DNA from: JACDBE01 sp963714055
Lineage (GTDB): Bacteria; Actinomycetota; Acidimicrobiia; Spongiisociales; UBA5794
NCBI GenBank assembly: GCA_963714055.1
Contig: OY970227.1
Coordinates: 2,604,001-2,668,000 of the forward strand
Direction of reading: 5' to 3'
DNA: 64,000 bases
Shown here: piece by piece, positions 51,925-61,200 of the stretch
How the letters are laid out: the number at the start of each line of letters is the position of its first letter
Numbering within the stretch: the stretch's first letter is position 1
Notes under the pieces: generated by a model
Seen by the model: the letters and a program-made list of their open reading frames with translations, nothing else
What the model was told of the DNA's origin: nothing
Database searches by the model: none
Translations under genes and position numbers: made by a program

Positions 51925-53663
51925 CGGCGACGCCGTCCGCGGCGTCAGAGGTCCTGGTCGCCGGGGCCGTCACCGAGCACTACGAAGCCCACCTCGACGC
52001 CATGCGCGCGGTCAACGCCACCGCCGCCGACGCCTTCGCCCGGCGCGACTGGGGGGCGGCCCAGGCGACGGTCACTCGGCGGCTCGACGTGTACGCCGAG
52101 GCGGTTGCCGGTGCCGTCGTCGCCCTTGGAGGGCCGGGGCCCGACCGGGACACCTGGGTCGCCGCCAAAGGGCGATTCGCTGCCGCTGTTGCCGATCGCG
52201 TCGACCGGGAGATCGCCGAGACCTTCTTCAACTCGTGCACCCGCCGCATGCTCGGCACCGTCGGGGTCGATCCCGGCGTCGAGTTCACCGGCGGCGAGTT
52301 CTCAGGCACCCCGGCGGTCGCTGGAGATCCTGCCCTGGTCCGTTACTCCGGGCCGGATCCGGCGGCGCTGATCGGCCGGATCGTCTCCGGCGCCGGGATC
52401 GACGGTCGCTGGCAGAACCTCACCCGGGACGCCGTGCTCGGAGGTGCGGAGATCCGGCGGGCGCTGCGCCTCCACGGCATCGCCGGCGAGGTGGACGAGG
52501 CGGTGATGGCGGACCAGCCCTTCTACCGGGGCCAGGGCGCCTACCTGGTGGGGCAGCTCCGTGCCGGCGGTGCCACGCTCCCCATGGCGGTGGCGGTCCA
52601 CCACACCAGCCGCGGGCTGGTCATCGGTGCCGTGCTCACCGAGCCCGAGGAGGTCGGGGTGCTGTTCTCCTACACCAGGGCGGCCTTCTGCGTCGCCACC
52701 GACCGCCCGGCGGCGTTGGTGACCTTCCTCGCCGGTCTCGTTCCCTCCCGCACCCGGGCCGAGCTGTACACGGCGATCGGGTACCCCAAGCACGGCAAGA
52801 CCGAGCTCTTCCGTGACTTCTCCCGGCACATCGCCACCAGCTCCGACCGGTTCGACCACACCCGGGGCATCAAGGGGATGGTGATGATCGTGTTCACCGT
52901 CCCCGGGTACGACGTGGTGTTCAAGGTGATCCGGGACCGGTTCCCGTTCCCCAAGGAGACCACCAGGCGCCGGGTGATGGATCGGTACCGGCTGGTCGCC
53001 CGTCACGACCGGGCGGGACGGCTGGTCGACGCCGCCGAGTTCGAGAACCTGCGCTTCCCGGTCGACCGGTTCGAGCCGGGACTGCTCGACGAGCTCACTA
53101 TCGAGGCGGCCCGGTCGGTGGTGGTCGACGGCGACCACCTCACCCTCCGGCACGTCTACGTGGAGCGGAGGCTGGCGCCGCTCGACCTGTACCTCCGTGA
53201 GGCCAACCCGGTGCGGGCGCGGGCCGCCATCGTCGACTACGGGCGGGCGATCAAGAACCTCGCCGCCGCCAACATCTTCCCCGGCGACATGCTGCTCAAG
53301 AACTTCGGGGTGACCAGGGGCGGACGGGTGGTGTTCTACGACTACGACGAGATCACGCCGTTGGTCGAGTGCAACTTCCGCCGCCTGCCCGAGTCGGACC
53401 GTCCCGACGAGGAGATGGCGGCGGATCCGTGGTTCGGTGTCGGCAGCCACGACATCTTCCCCGAGGAGTTCAGCCGCTTCCTCGGGCTGCGCGGCGAGCT
53501 GTGGCAAGCGCTCGACTACCACCACGGCGACCTCTTCGAGGTCCGGTTCTGGCAGCGGATGCAGGACAGGATCCGCGCCGGCGAGGCCATCGAGATCTTC
53601 CCCTACGGCCGCGGCCGCCGCCTCGGCGCCCACCTGCGCCGGGTAGGCCCCGTCCCGGACTGA
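51921..53663 (+). CDS. aceK: Isocitrate dehydrogenase kinase/phosphatase
   Basis: Bifunctional kinase and phosphatase that inactivates isocitrate dehydrogenase by Ser phosphorylation, directing carbon to the glyoxylate shunt. The 580 residues match E. coli AceK length. Seen: regulatory domain with IGYPKHGKTELFRDFSRHI near residue 290, GIKGMVMIVFTVPGYDVVFK (ATP-binding strand and Lys), YVERRLAPLDLYLREA, AIVDYGRAIKNLAAANIFPG, LLKNFGVTRGGRVVFYDYDE and ADPWFGVGSHDIFPEEF. GTG in a GTGA overlap with the prs stop. No icd, aceA or aceB is near. The family is known mainly from proteobacteria. Confidence 0.93.
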   Translation: MTATPSAASEVLVAGAVTEHYEAHLDAMRAVNATAADAFARRDWGAAQATVTRRLDVYAEAVAGAVVALGGPGPDRDTWVAAKGRFAAAVADRVDREIAETFFNSCTRRMLGTVGVDPGVEFTGGEFSGTPAVAGDPALVRYSGPDPAALIGRIVSGAGIDGRWQNLTRDAVLGGAEIRRALRLHGIAGEVDEAVMADQPFYRGQGAYLVGQLRAGGATLPMAVAVHHTSRGLVIGAVLTEPEEVGVLFSYTRAAFCVATDRPAALVTFLAGLVPSRTRAELYTAIGYPKHGKTELFRDFSRHIATSSDRFDHTRGIKGMVMIVFTVPGYDVVFKVIRDRFPFPKETTRRRVMDRYRLVARHDRAGRLVDAAEFENLRFPVDRFEPGLLDELTIEAARSVVVDGDHLTLRHVYVERRLAPLDLYLREANPVRARAAIVDYGRAIKNLAAANIFPGDMLLKNFGVTRGGRVVFYDYDEITPLVECNFRRLPESDRPDEEMAADPWFGVGSHDIFPEEFSRFLGLRGELWQALDYHHGDLFEVRFWQRMQDRIRAGEAIEIFPYGRGRRLGAHLRRVGPVPD

Positions 53664-53754
53664 GCTACTCGATCACCGTGATCGGCCCGGACGCGCGGAA
53701 CACGATCATTTCATGCCGAGCTTGTGTCCGGCGTTCGACGTCGTGTCCACCGAT

Positions 53755-53783
53755 TTCTGACGACGTTCCGGCACTACGTATAC
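53755..53783 (+). promoter_or_regulatory. Candidate promoter before rplY
   Basis: TATACT (53778-53783) is a clear -10 box; at 17 bases upstream the -35 is weak (TTCTGA, 53755-53760). A start near 53790 would leave a leader of about 58 bases. The 184-base gap after aceK suggests rplY begins a new transcript. Confidence 0.45.
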
Positions 53784-53847
53784 TCGCGGTTCTTCCTGGC
53801 GCCGGGTCCGAGCACCGCGCCCCACGCCCTCACGAGGAGATTCGACG

Positions 53848-54513
53848 ATGGATCAGGTGACGCTGGCGGCCGAGCCGCGAGAACTGGCGGGCAGCCGCCC
53901 GGCGCGCCGCATGAGGCGCTCCGGCCGCATCCCGGCCGTGGTGTACGGCCGGGGGATCGAGCCGATCCACGTTTCGGTCGACAAGCTGGCCCTGTACTCG
54001 GCGCTCCGCTCCGAGGCCGGGTTCAACACCCTGTTCAACGTCACCGTCGACGGAGACGAGACCATCCTCGCCGTCGCCCGCGAGGTGCAGCGGCACCCGG
54101 TGAGGAACGACATCACCCACCTCGACTTCATCAAGGTGTCGCTCGATATCGAGATCGAAGCCGAGGTGAACCTCGACTTCGTGGGGACACCGGCGTCGGT
54201 GGCGCAGGAGGGCGCCATCCTCGACACCATCGAGACCAGCGTGACGGTTCGGGCGCTACCAACCGCGGTCCCCACCTCGATCGAGCTCGACGTCTCCCAG
54301 CTGGAGCTCGGCGACACGCTGCACATCTCCGACCTGCCCGCGGTCGAAGGGGTCACCTACGTCGGCGACCCCGAGCACACCCTGGTCACCGTGCTCGCCC
54401 CGCGGGTGGAGGAGGTTGTCGCTCCCGCCGAAGGCGAGGAAGGCGAGGAAGGCGAAGAGGGCGAAGAGGGCGCTGCCGGTGAGCCTGCCGCCGAGGCCGA
54501 GGACGAGAGCTGA
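53848..54513 (+). CDS. rplY: Ribosomal protein bL25 / general stress protein CTC
   Basis: Large-subunit protein that binds 5S rRNA. The 221-residue long (CTC-type) form: N-terminal 5S-binding domain with GSRPARRMRRSGRIPAVVYG near residue 17 and HPVRNDITHLDFIKV, then the C-terminal TL5 domain with VNLDFVGTPASVAQEGA and ALPTAVPTSIELDVS. It ends with an acidic repeat of EGE units. GAGGAG precedes the ATG at eight bases. Followed without gap by pth. Confidence 0.94.
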   Translation: MDQVTLAAEPRELAGSRPARRMRRSGRIPAVVYGRGIEPIHVSVDKLALYSALRSEAGFNTLFNVTVDGDETILAVAREVQRHPVRNDITHLDFIKVSLDIEIEAEVNLDFVGTPASVAQEGAILDTIETSVTVRALPTAVPTSIELDVSQLELGDTLHISDLPAVEGVTYVGDPEHTLVTVLAPRVEEVVAPAEGEEGEEGEEGEEGAAGEPAAEAEDES

Positions 54514-55100
54514 CCTCGGCAACTGCGCTGGTCGTCGGGCTGAGGAACCCGGGCTCCCGGTACGAAGGGACCCGTCACAACCTGGGTGGCGAGGTGGTCG
54601 CTGTCACCGTCGAGCGCGCCGGCGCATCGTTCCGTCGGGCCCCCAGGTTCATGCGCGCCGAGGTCGCAGAAACCCGGATCGGCGACGAGCGGATGGTGCT
54701 CGCCCGGCCAACCACATTCATGAACGAGTCCGGGCAGGCCGTCGCCCCTCTCCTCCGCTACTACGACACCTCGCTCGACCGGCTGCTGGTGGTCCACGAC
54801 GAGATCGATCTCGACTTCGGGGTCCTGCGGGTCCACCACGACCGTGGCTCGGGCGGGCACAACGGCGTCTCGTCGGTCATCCGCTCGATCGGCCAGGGCT
54901 TCTGGCGGCTGCGCTGCGGCGTGGGCCGCCCCCCGGGCTCGCGCGACCCCGCCGATTACGTGCTGGAGCGGTTCGGCTCGCGGGAGCGGGTCGACGCCGA
55001 GCTGATGACCCAGTACGCCGCCGACCTGGTCGAGGTGTTCGTCACCGAGGGCGGCGAGGCCGCTCGCCAGCGGGCCGGCGAGATGAACCAGCCGACCTAG
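54510..55100 (+). CDS. pth: Peptidyl-tRNA hydrolase, CTG start
   Basis: Releases tRNA from stalled peptidyl-tRNA. Seen: ALVVGLRNPGSRYEGTRHNL at the N-terminus, RPTTFMNESGQAV with the conserved Asn, VVHDEIDLDFGVLRV (catalytic His-Asp region) and DRGSGGHNGVSSVI. The frame has no ATG, GTG or TTG between an upstream stop (54480) and the conserved LVVGL start. The CTG at 54510 overlaps the rplY stop (CTGA) exactly as ATGA does elsewhere in this window, with GAGG 9 bases upstream. About 196 residues. Confidence 0.91.
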   Translation: MTSATALVVGLRNPGSRYEGTRHNLGGEVVAVTVERAGASFRRAPRFMRAEVAETRIGDERMVLARPTTFMNESGQAVAPLLRYYDTSLDRLLVVHDEIDLDFGVLRVHHDRGSGGHNGVSSVIRSIGQGFWRLRCGVGRPPGSRDPADYVLERFGSRERVDAELMTQYAADLVEVFVTEGGEAARQRAGEMNQPT

Positions 55101-55110
55101 GCTCGTAGCC

Positions 55111-56028
55111 ATGATCAGGCGCCTGGGCATTCCGATCGTCGCCCTCGCCATCCTCGCCTCGTGCGGCGGCGGGACGGAGACGGGCCAGTCGACGACGGTC
55201 CCACCCACCTCCTCGACGACCGCCGCTCCGACGACGACCACGACGCTCGCCCCGACCACGACGTCGACGGCTCCGACCACCACGACCACGGTCGCCCCGA
55301 CGACGACGGTCCCGCCGGTCACCACCTCGGCCCTGAGCGCCACGGTCTACGGCACGCTCGGCTGGTTCGACCCGGCCGCCGGCGAGTGGGTCACCGCCCC
55401 CACGCCGGACGATCTGCCCGAGGTGCCCGGCGCGACGTTCGACGTGGTCACGCTCAGTGACGTTTCCGAGGCGACGGCCGTCGATGTCGGCGTCTGCGAG
55501 ACCACTGGGAACGCCTCGATCGAGTTCGACCCAGCGCTGCCCGGCGAGCTCCGGGTCTCCGGCTCGATCGCCGTGCTCGGCGCCACCTGGCCCCTGGTGC
55601 CCCGGCCGATCGTCGTCGGGGAACCGCCACCTGCCCGGCTCCAGGCGGCTCTCGACCACCTCGCCGCCCAAGGCATCGACGAGGCTGCACCGCCGTTCGT
55701 CCAGTACGTCGAGGCCGACCTCGGCGGCGAAGCCGACGTCGAGGCGGTGCTCGCCGTCGCCCGCGGAGAGCGGCTTGCCGGGCCGGGCGACTACAGCCTG
55801 GTCATGCTCTTCGCCGGGAGCGGTGCGTCGGTCGTCGCCGAGTCGTACGGCGACACCACGAGCCCGTACGTGCTCCACCATGTGATCGCCGCCGTCGCCG
55901 ACCTCGACGGGAGCGGGAGCATGGAGGTGGTCTTCGACACCAGCTACTACGAGGGCTCGGGATCTGTCGCCTACGAGTACGTCGACAGTGGCCTGGTCGA
56001 GGTGATCGGCGGAGGCTGCGGCGCCTGA
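55111..56028 (+). CDS. Lipoprotein with Thr-rich linker
   Basis: Exported protein of 305 residues. Signal sequence RRLGIPIVALAILASC ends in a lipobox Cys at about residue 18; next comes a Thr/Pro/Ser-rich linker of about 55 residues typical of surface lipoproteins, then a beta-rich globular domain that I do not recognise. The stop is followed by about 105 bases before the next gene. Ten bases after pth, probably cotranscribed. Confidence 0.72.
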   Translation: MIRRLGIPIVALAILASCGGGTETGQSTTVPPTSSTTAAPTTTTTLAPTTTSTAPTTTTTVAPTTTVPPVTTSALSATVYGTLGWFDPAAGEWVTAPTPDDLPEVPGATFDVVTLSDVSEATAVDVGVCETTGNASIEFDPALPGELRVSGSIAVLGATWPLVPRPIVVGEPPPARLQAALDHLAAQGIDEAAPPFVQYVEADLGGEADVEAVLAVARGERLAGPGDYSLVMLFAGSGASVVAESYGDTTSPYVLHHVIAAVADLDGSGSMEVVFDTSYYEGSGSVAYEYVDSGLVEVIGGGCGA

Positions 56029-56134
56029 CGCCACCTGACGCGCCGAGCCGGTATCCGCCGCCCGACCCAGAGGATGCCCGGTCGACGGCTGATATCATCG
56101 GCCGGGTACGCGGCGTCACCACGAGGGGGGCTCA

Positions 56135-57268
56135 ATGGCGGGCGTGCCCGACCAACATCTGCCGGATGGCACCCTTCCTGGAGTAGGCGCGGCGAGCATC
56201 GTGCTCGCCGACAGCCCCGACGTCATCGACTCGCTGGGCCGCCCCGGGCTGCTCACCACGCGGGCCGGCGAAGCGGTGGGCACCGTGGTCATGCCCAGTG
56301 TGCGCAGTGACGTCCTGGTGCAACGCCTCGACGCCGTCCCCGGTGCGCTCACCGGCGACGTGCCCGCTGCCGTCGCCTCGTGGCTCGACGACTCGGCGTT
56401 CAGTGCGCCGACCGGTTCCTCGGTAGTTGTGCTGTCGCTGCTGGCCGAGCTGTCCGAAGCCGTCCACCGGCACGCCGAGACGGGGATCCTGATCCAGGCG
56501 CCGCAAGGCCCTCTCGATCCCGCCGTCGAGGAGTGGCTGGGGCAGCGGTGCGAGCCGGTCGGGCCCATCGACGAGCAGTCCACGGCCGCCAACCTCGTCC
56601 AGGTGGTCGAGGCCCTCGGTGAGGGCACCCGACTCGTCGTGTACAACCTCTCGACGTTCGTGCCCGACGGCGAAGACATCGAAGCCGCCATCGCCTTCGG
56701 CGACCGGGCCCAGCGCCTCGACCTCGCCCTCGCCCACGTCGCCGGCGACCACCCGGTGGTTGTGGTCGACGCCGATCGGATCGTCGCCGAACGCGGCGCC
56801 GGCGACCACGTCGTCGCCCCGGGCCGGTACACCGTCGAGGCGGCCGGTGACATCGCCGAGGAGGCGGTGGGCCAGATCGACGCCCTCCGCGTTCTCGACC
56901 CGATGACGTCTGAGCTGGCGCTGCTGCTGGTCCCCCGCTACGACCGGCGGACCACCGACGGCTCGATCACCCGATGGCACAAGCAGGTCGGGGACGCCGT
57001 CGCCCCCGGGGACGTCCTCTTCGACATCGAGTTCGGCGGGCTCGCCTCGCATCTCGGGGCCACCAAGGACATCAAGATGCAGTCCCGGGTGATGACCCTC
57101 GGTGTGGTCGCCGGTGAGCCGGGCCACCTCCTCGAGGTCTCGCCGACCACCGACGTCTCGGTGGGGTCACGGGTGGCGGTGATGGGTGCCCGTCCCGACC
57201 TCGATCCCGATGAGACAAGCGATCTGACCCCGCACTTCCGGGTGGGGCTGCGGGTGGTGGAGCGATGA
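56135..57268 (+). CDS. Unknown SGNH-like protein with lipoyl-type C-terminal domain
   Basis: A 377-residue cytoplasmic protein. The middle (about residues 150-250) has NLVQVVEALGEGTRLVVYNL and LDLALAHVAGDHPVVVVDAD, matching the later blocks of SGNH/GDSL hydrolases and aligned with its neighbour. The C-terminus (about 265-355) reads VPRYDRRTTDGSITRWHKQV then VAPGDVLFDIEFGG, like a biotinyl/lipoyl carrier hammerhead; the modification Lys is not certain. Overlaps the next gene by four bases. No known pathway. Confidence 0.6.
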   Translation: MAGVPDQHLPDGTLPGVGAASIVLADSPDVIDSLGRPGLLTTRAGEAVGTVVMPSVRSDVLVQRLDAVPGALTGDVPAAVASWLDDSAFSAPTGSSVVVLSLLAELSEAVHRHAETGILIQAPQGPLDPAVEEWLGQRCEPVGPIDEQSTAANLVQVVEALGEGTRLVVYNLSTFVPDGEDIEAAIAFGDRAQRLDLALAHVAGDHPVVVVDADRIVAERGAGDHVVAPGRYTVEAAGDIAEEAVGQIDALRVLDPMTSELALLLVPRYDRRTTDGSITRWHKQVGDAVAPGDVLFDIEFGGLASHLGATKDIKMQSRVMTLGVVAGEPGHLLEVSPTTDVSVGSRVAVMGARPDLDPDETSDLTPHFRVGLRVVER

Positions 57269-58257
57269 CCGGTCCGGTGAAGGACACCCCGACCAACCCG
57301 ATCTCGCTGAAGATCGTGCGCAGGATGTTCGGCCGGCTGAGCGGGCCCGAAGAGGCGCTGCGCAAGGCGCGTAACTCGATGCGGCTGCAGAAGGGCGGGT
57401 CGCTGTACCGCACCAACGTCTACGTCGGCAACATCAGAGCGTCGCGGAAGGTCGGTATCTACGGCTTCGGCGGATGCGATCTCACCTTCCTGGCCGGCGC
57501 CGGGAGCCTGCTCCAGCCGCAACTCGACGCCTCGCTGGCCATTCATCGCGACAGCGCGGTCGAGGGCGCCCGCTCCGACTTCATCCTGCAGGGCCTGGCC
57601 GGGGTGCAGGGCCCGGTACTCGACGAGGTCGTCGACAGGCTCGACCTCGACCCGGCCAGCTTCACGTCGAACCTGTTCGACGAGCGCTTCCCGGTTCCCG
57701 ACCACCCCCGCCTGGGGACCTACCCGAAGGACGTGGTGGTGTTGAGCATCGCCGCCGACCTGTCCCGCACCGTGTACCAGCACCGTTCCGACGGCCTACT
57801 GGTCGACCCGGGCGGCTGGTGGCTCAACGCCGACATGACCCAGGTGCTCGGCGACCTGGAACGGGTGAAGTGGTTCTCGGCGACGTTCAAGAAGCTCGGC
57901 AAGATGCCGATGGAGACCTACCTCGACAACCTGGGGCTGATCGTCAAGGAGCTGAAGGCGCGGACCGGCGCTCTCGTCGTGGTGTGCAACACGCTGGTGG
58001 TCGATCCGGGGGCGGCGGCGGTCGACTACCAGTTCGCCAACAGCCCGGCGACGGTGCGGCGCCGCCAGTTCGCCATCGGGTTGCGCGAGGCGGCCGGGGA
58101 CCTGGGGTTCGTCGTGCTCGACGTCGACCGGGTGACCAAACGGGCCGGGATCGCCGGCCAAGCCGACTTCGTCCACTACACCCCCGACCAGAAACAGGCG
58201 CTCCGTCGCGAGTTCGTCCGGCTGCTGAGGGAGCACACCGAACTTCTTGGCTCCTGA
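57265..58257 (+). CDS. Unknown SGNH-like protein paired with its paralogue
   Basis: A 330-residue protein coupled (GATGA overlap) to the gene before it. The half from residue 220 (LDNLGLIVKELKARTGALVV, CNTLVVDPG, and FVHYTPDQKQALRREF) aligns with the equivalent part of the upstream protein and with the last SGNH blocks, including an Asp-x-x-His-like end. The usual block I GDS is replaced by GFGGCDLT near residue 70. Possibly an inactive or altered SGNH enzyme that pairs with its neighbour; inference only. Ends just before mfd. Confidence 0.55.
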   Translation: MTGPVKDTPTNPISLKIVRRMFGRLSGPEEALRKARNSMRLQKGGSLYRTNVYVGNIRASRKVGIYGFGGCDLTFLAGAGSLLQPQLDASLAIHRDSAVEGARSDFILQGLAGVQGPVLDEVVDRLDLDPASFTSNLFDERFPVPDHPRLGTYPKDVVVLSIAADLSRTVYQHRSDGLLVDPGGWWLNADMTQVLGDLERVKWFSATFKKLGKMPMETYLDNLGLIVKELKARTGALVVVCNTLVVDPGAAAVDYQFANSPATVRRRQFAIGLREAAGDLGFVVLDVDRVTKRAGIAGQADFVHYTPDQKQALRREFVRLLREHTELLGS

Positions 58258-58294
58258 GCGGCGAGCTCCGCCTGACGGCGTAGCCTCTGTCTTC

Positions 58295-61200
58295 ATGCCC
58301 CTCGCCCCTCTAGCGGCGCTCGCCCGGCTCTGGCCCGGGGACCGCCTCCCCGACATCCCGGGACGGGTTGCGGTCCCTCCGCCGCTGCGGGCGTTGCTGC
58401 TGGCGGCGATGGCGGGGGACGACGACCGGCCCATCCTGGCGGTGGTGCCCGGCGAGCACGAGGCCGAGGACCTCGTCGACGACCTCGCCCTGTTCCACGA
58501 CGGCGCCCTTCTGCTCCCCGCCTGGGGGACGCTGCCCTTCGAGCACATCTCCCCCAACGTGGGCACGATGGCTGCCCGGGCCGAGGCCCGCCACCGGCTG
58601 GCCGGTGCCGAACCGGGGACCGTGGTGGTGGCGTCGGTGCGTGCCGCCATCCAGCGGGTCAGCCCGAGCCGGGTGACCCCGGTCGTGCTCGCCGCCGGTG
58701 TCGAGGTGGACTTCGACGGTGTCGTCGACGAGCTGGCGGCGATGGGGTACACCCGCACCGACCGGGTCGAGGCGCCGGGCGAGGTAGCGGTACGGGGAGG
58801 CATCATCGACGTGTTCCCCGCCCAAGGCGACACCCCGCACCGCATCGAGTTCTGGGGCGACGAGGTCACCGACATCCGCACCTTCGCCACTGCCAACCAG
58901 CGGGCGCGCCAGTCGGTGCCGTCGGTGACCGCGTACCCCGCCCGAGAGCTGATGCCCGATGCCGGTGTGGTGGCGACCGCCGAGGAGCTGCTCGCCGGCG
59001 AACCATGGGCGGCGTCCACCTGGGACAGGGTCGCCGCCGGGGTGACGTTTCCGGGGCTGGAGAGCTGGCTGCCCTGGCTTGCTCCGGAGCGGTCCGTCAT
59101 CGACGAAGCACCCTCCGCTCGCCTGGTCGTCTTCGACGCGGTCCAGGCCGGTGCCCGCGCCACCGAGCTGCGCACCGAGGAGGAGGACCTGGCCGCCGCC
59201 CTGGCCGGCACCTGGGGGGAGAGCGCCCCGCCGGCGGGGGAGCACCCGCTGCTCTACCTACCCCTTGACCGCGCCCTCGCCGCCCACCCCCACCTCGAGG
59301 CCCCGCCGTCCCCATCCCGCCCCGGAGACGAGGCGTACACCATCCGAGGGTTCGACGCCGTGGCAGGCGACCCGGACTCGGTCGGGACGGCGATCACCCG
59401 CTGGAAGCAGCGCGGGGTCGACGTGGTCATCGCCATGGATGGCGACGCCGCCGCCGACCGGGTGGCCCGGCTGCTCGGCGAGGCCGGGCTCCCCATCCCC
59501 AAGCTGGGCTCGCTCGACGAGGTGCAGCCTGCGGTGCTCCCCGTCGGCATCCACCGTGGCTTCGTCGCCGACTGGCTCGGCGTCGGGGTGGTGGGGGAGC
59601 AGGAGATCGCCGGTCGCCGGCGCTCCCACCGCCGGTACGGCGCTCGGCGCGTAGGCGAGGTCGGCGAGGGGTATCGCGACCTGCGTCCCGGCGACCACGT
59701 CGTTCACCACCACCACGGCATCGGGCGATTCGAGGGACTGGTCCATCGCGAGATCGGCGGGGTCGAACGCGACTACCTGTTGCTCGCCTACCACGGCGAG
59801 GACCGCCTCTACGTCCCCACCGACCAGCTCGCCGCCGTCCGCCGCTACACCGGCGGCGAGGTTCCCCGCCTCTCCCGCCTCGGCGGCGCCGACTGGGCCA
59901 GCACGCGATCCAAGGTCCGGCAGGCAGTTGCGGCTGTCGCCGAGCAGGTGGTCGACCTGCATCGGCGTCGGGCGCGGGCCACCGGCCACGCCTTCGCCGC
60001 CGATACGCCCTGGCAGGCCGAGTTCGAGGCGTCGTTTCAGTATGAGGAGACGGCCGACCAGCTCACCGCCGTCGCCGAGGTCAAGGCAGACATGGAAAAC
60101 GCCGAGCCCATGGACCGGTTGGTGTTCGGCGACGTCGGCTTCGGCAAGACCGAGGTGGCGATGCGGGCGGCCATGAAGGCCGTGCAGAACGGCAAACAGG
60201 TGGCCGTGCTGGTCCCCACCACCCTGCTCGCCCAGCAGCACCAGGCCACCCTCGGCGAGCGGTTCGCCCCCTACCCGGTGCGGGTCGAGGCGATGAGCCG
60301 GTTCCTGACCCCGGCGGAACAGCGGGACGTCGCCTCCGGGCTCGGAGATGGGTCGGTGGACATAGTCATCGGCACCCACCGCCTCCTGTCCGGTGACATC
60401 AGGTTCAAGGACCTCGGACTCCTCGTCATCGACGAGGAGCAGCGGTTCGGGGTGGCGGCCAAGGACCAGATCAAGCGGCTGCGGACCTCGGTGGACGTGC
60501 TCACCCTCACCGCCACCCCGATTCCCCGGACGCTGGAGATGGCGCTCACCGGGATTCGGGACGTCAGCCACATCCGCACCGCACCGGTCGACCGCCATCC
60601 GATCCTCACCTACGTCGGGCCATACGACGAGCAGACCGTGTCGGCGGCGATTCGGCGTGAGCTGCTGCGCGAGGGCCAAGTCTTCTACGTCCACAATCGG
60701 GTGCAGTCGATCGACCATGCCGTCGCCCGGCTGCGTGCCCTGGTGCCCGACGCCCGCTACGCCGTCGCCCATGGGCAGATGAGCGAGGGCCAGCTCGAAC
60801 AGGCGATGGTCGAGTTCTGGAACGGCGACCACGACGTACTGGTGGCCACCACCATCATCGAGTCGGGGCTGGACCTGCCCCAGGTCAACACGCTCATCGT
60901 GGAGCGGGCGGACCGTCTCGGCCTCGCCCAGCTGTACCAGCTCAGGGGGCGGGTGGGACGGTCGAGCCAGCGGGCCTACGCCTACCTGTTCCACCCGGAG
61001 GAGGAGCGGCTCACTGACGATGCCTATCGGCGGCTGGAGGCGATCGGGCGCTTCGCCGAGCTCGGCTCGGGCTTTGAGCTCGCCCTCCGCGACCTCGAGA
61101 TCCGGGGGGCGGGGAGCATCCTCGGTGAGACCCAGGCCGGGCACATCGCCGCCGTCGGGTTCGACCTGTACGTCGAGCTGGTGGCGGACGCCGTCGGCGA

